Of a stretch of DNA of 6,530 nucleotides, positions 6,529-6,530 are shown one piece after another; position 1 is the first letter of the stretch, and each line of letters begins with the position of its first letter. Source of the stretch: Methanobacterium sp. UBA8 (GTDB taxonomy: Archaea; Methanobacteriota; Methanobacteria; Methanobacteriales; Methanobacteriaceae). The stretch spans positions 28,787-35,316 of the forward strand of contig DADN01000036.1 of assembly GCA_002509665.1 (NCBI GenBank), given 5' to 3'. The notes beneath the pieces were generated by a model. It ran no database searches and was not told the DNA's origin. It saw nothing but the letters and a program-made list of their open reading frames with translations. A program made the translations under genes and the position numbers.

Positions 6529-6530
6529 AA

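Overview
The window looks like a piece of chromosome from a hydrogenotrophic methanogenic archaeon, most likely Methanobacterium or a close relative in the Methanobacteriales. The evidence is a 68-residue HMf-type archaeal histone, the F420-biosynthesis radical SAM enzyme CofH, AT-rich DNA, strong GGAGG ribosome binding sites on some genes, and AT-rich TATA-like boxes 20 to 90 bases before several starts. The genus is inferred, not proved.

Layout, left to right. The 3' end of a blue-copper (cupredoxin) gene enters on the + strand and stops at 175. Five genes on the - strand follow, each separated by a wide spacer and so probably transcribed singly: rubrerythrin (432-923), the histone (1225-1431), a small lysine-rich secreted protein of unknown function (1710-2117), a DUF815/COG2607-type AAA+ ATPase (2564-3874) and a cysteine-rich DUF3795 protein (4143-4661). 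After a divergent intergenic region that may hold a 40-codon ORF (4717-4839), cofH runs on the + strand (4906-6120). It converges through a T-rich spacer on a - strand cyclophilin-like (TM1367-type) protein (6178-6528) whose start sits at the window edge.

The genes do not form one pathway. Rubrerythrin gives peroxide defence, the histone packages DNA, and CofH makes the deazaflavin core of F420. The cupredoxin, secreted protein, DUF3795 and cyclophilin-like genes are accessory or poorly characterised. The clearest outlier is the ATPase: its DNA is visibly more GC-rich than its surroundings and its family is typical of Firmicutes, so it is the best candidate for horizontal acquisition. The 446-base stretch downstream of it contains overlapping short open frames that might be decayed coding sequence, but this is weak.

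I found no CRISPR array, tRNA, rRNA, insertion sequence or recognisable defence cassette, and no convincing new multi-gene system. The points most worth checking are the isolated ATPase, the uncertain cofH start with a 37-residue extension, the Cys-rich DUF3795 protein, the orphan secreted protein and the 40-codon ORF.
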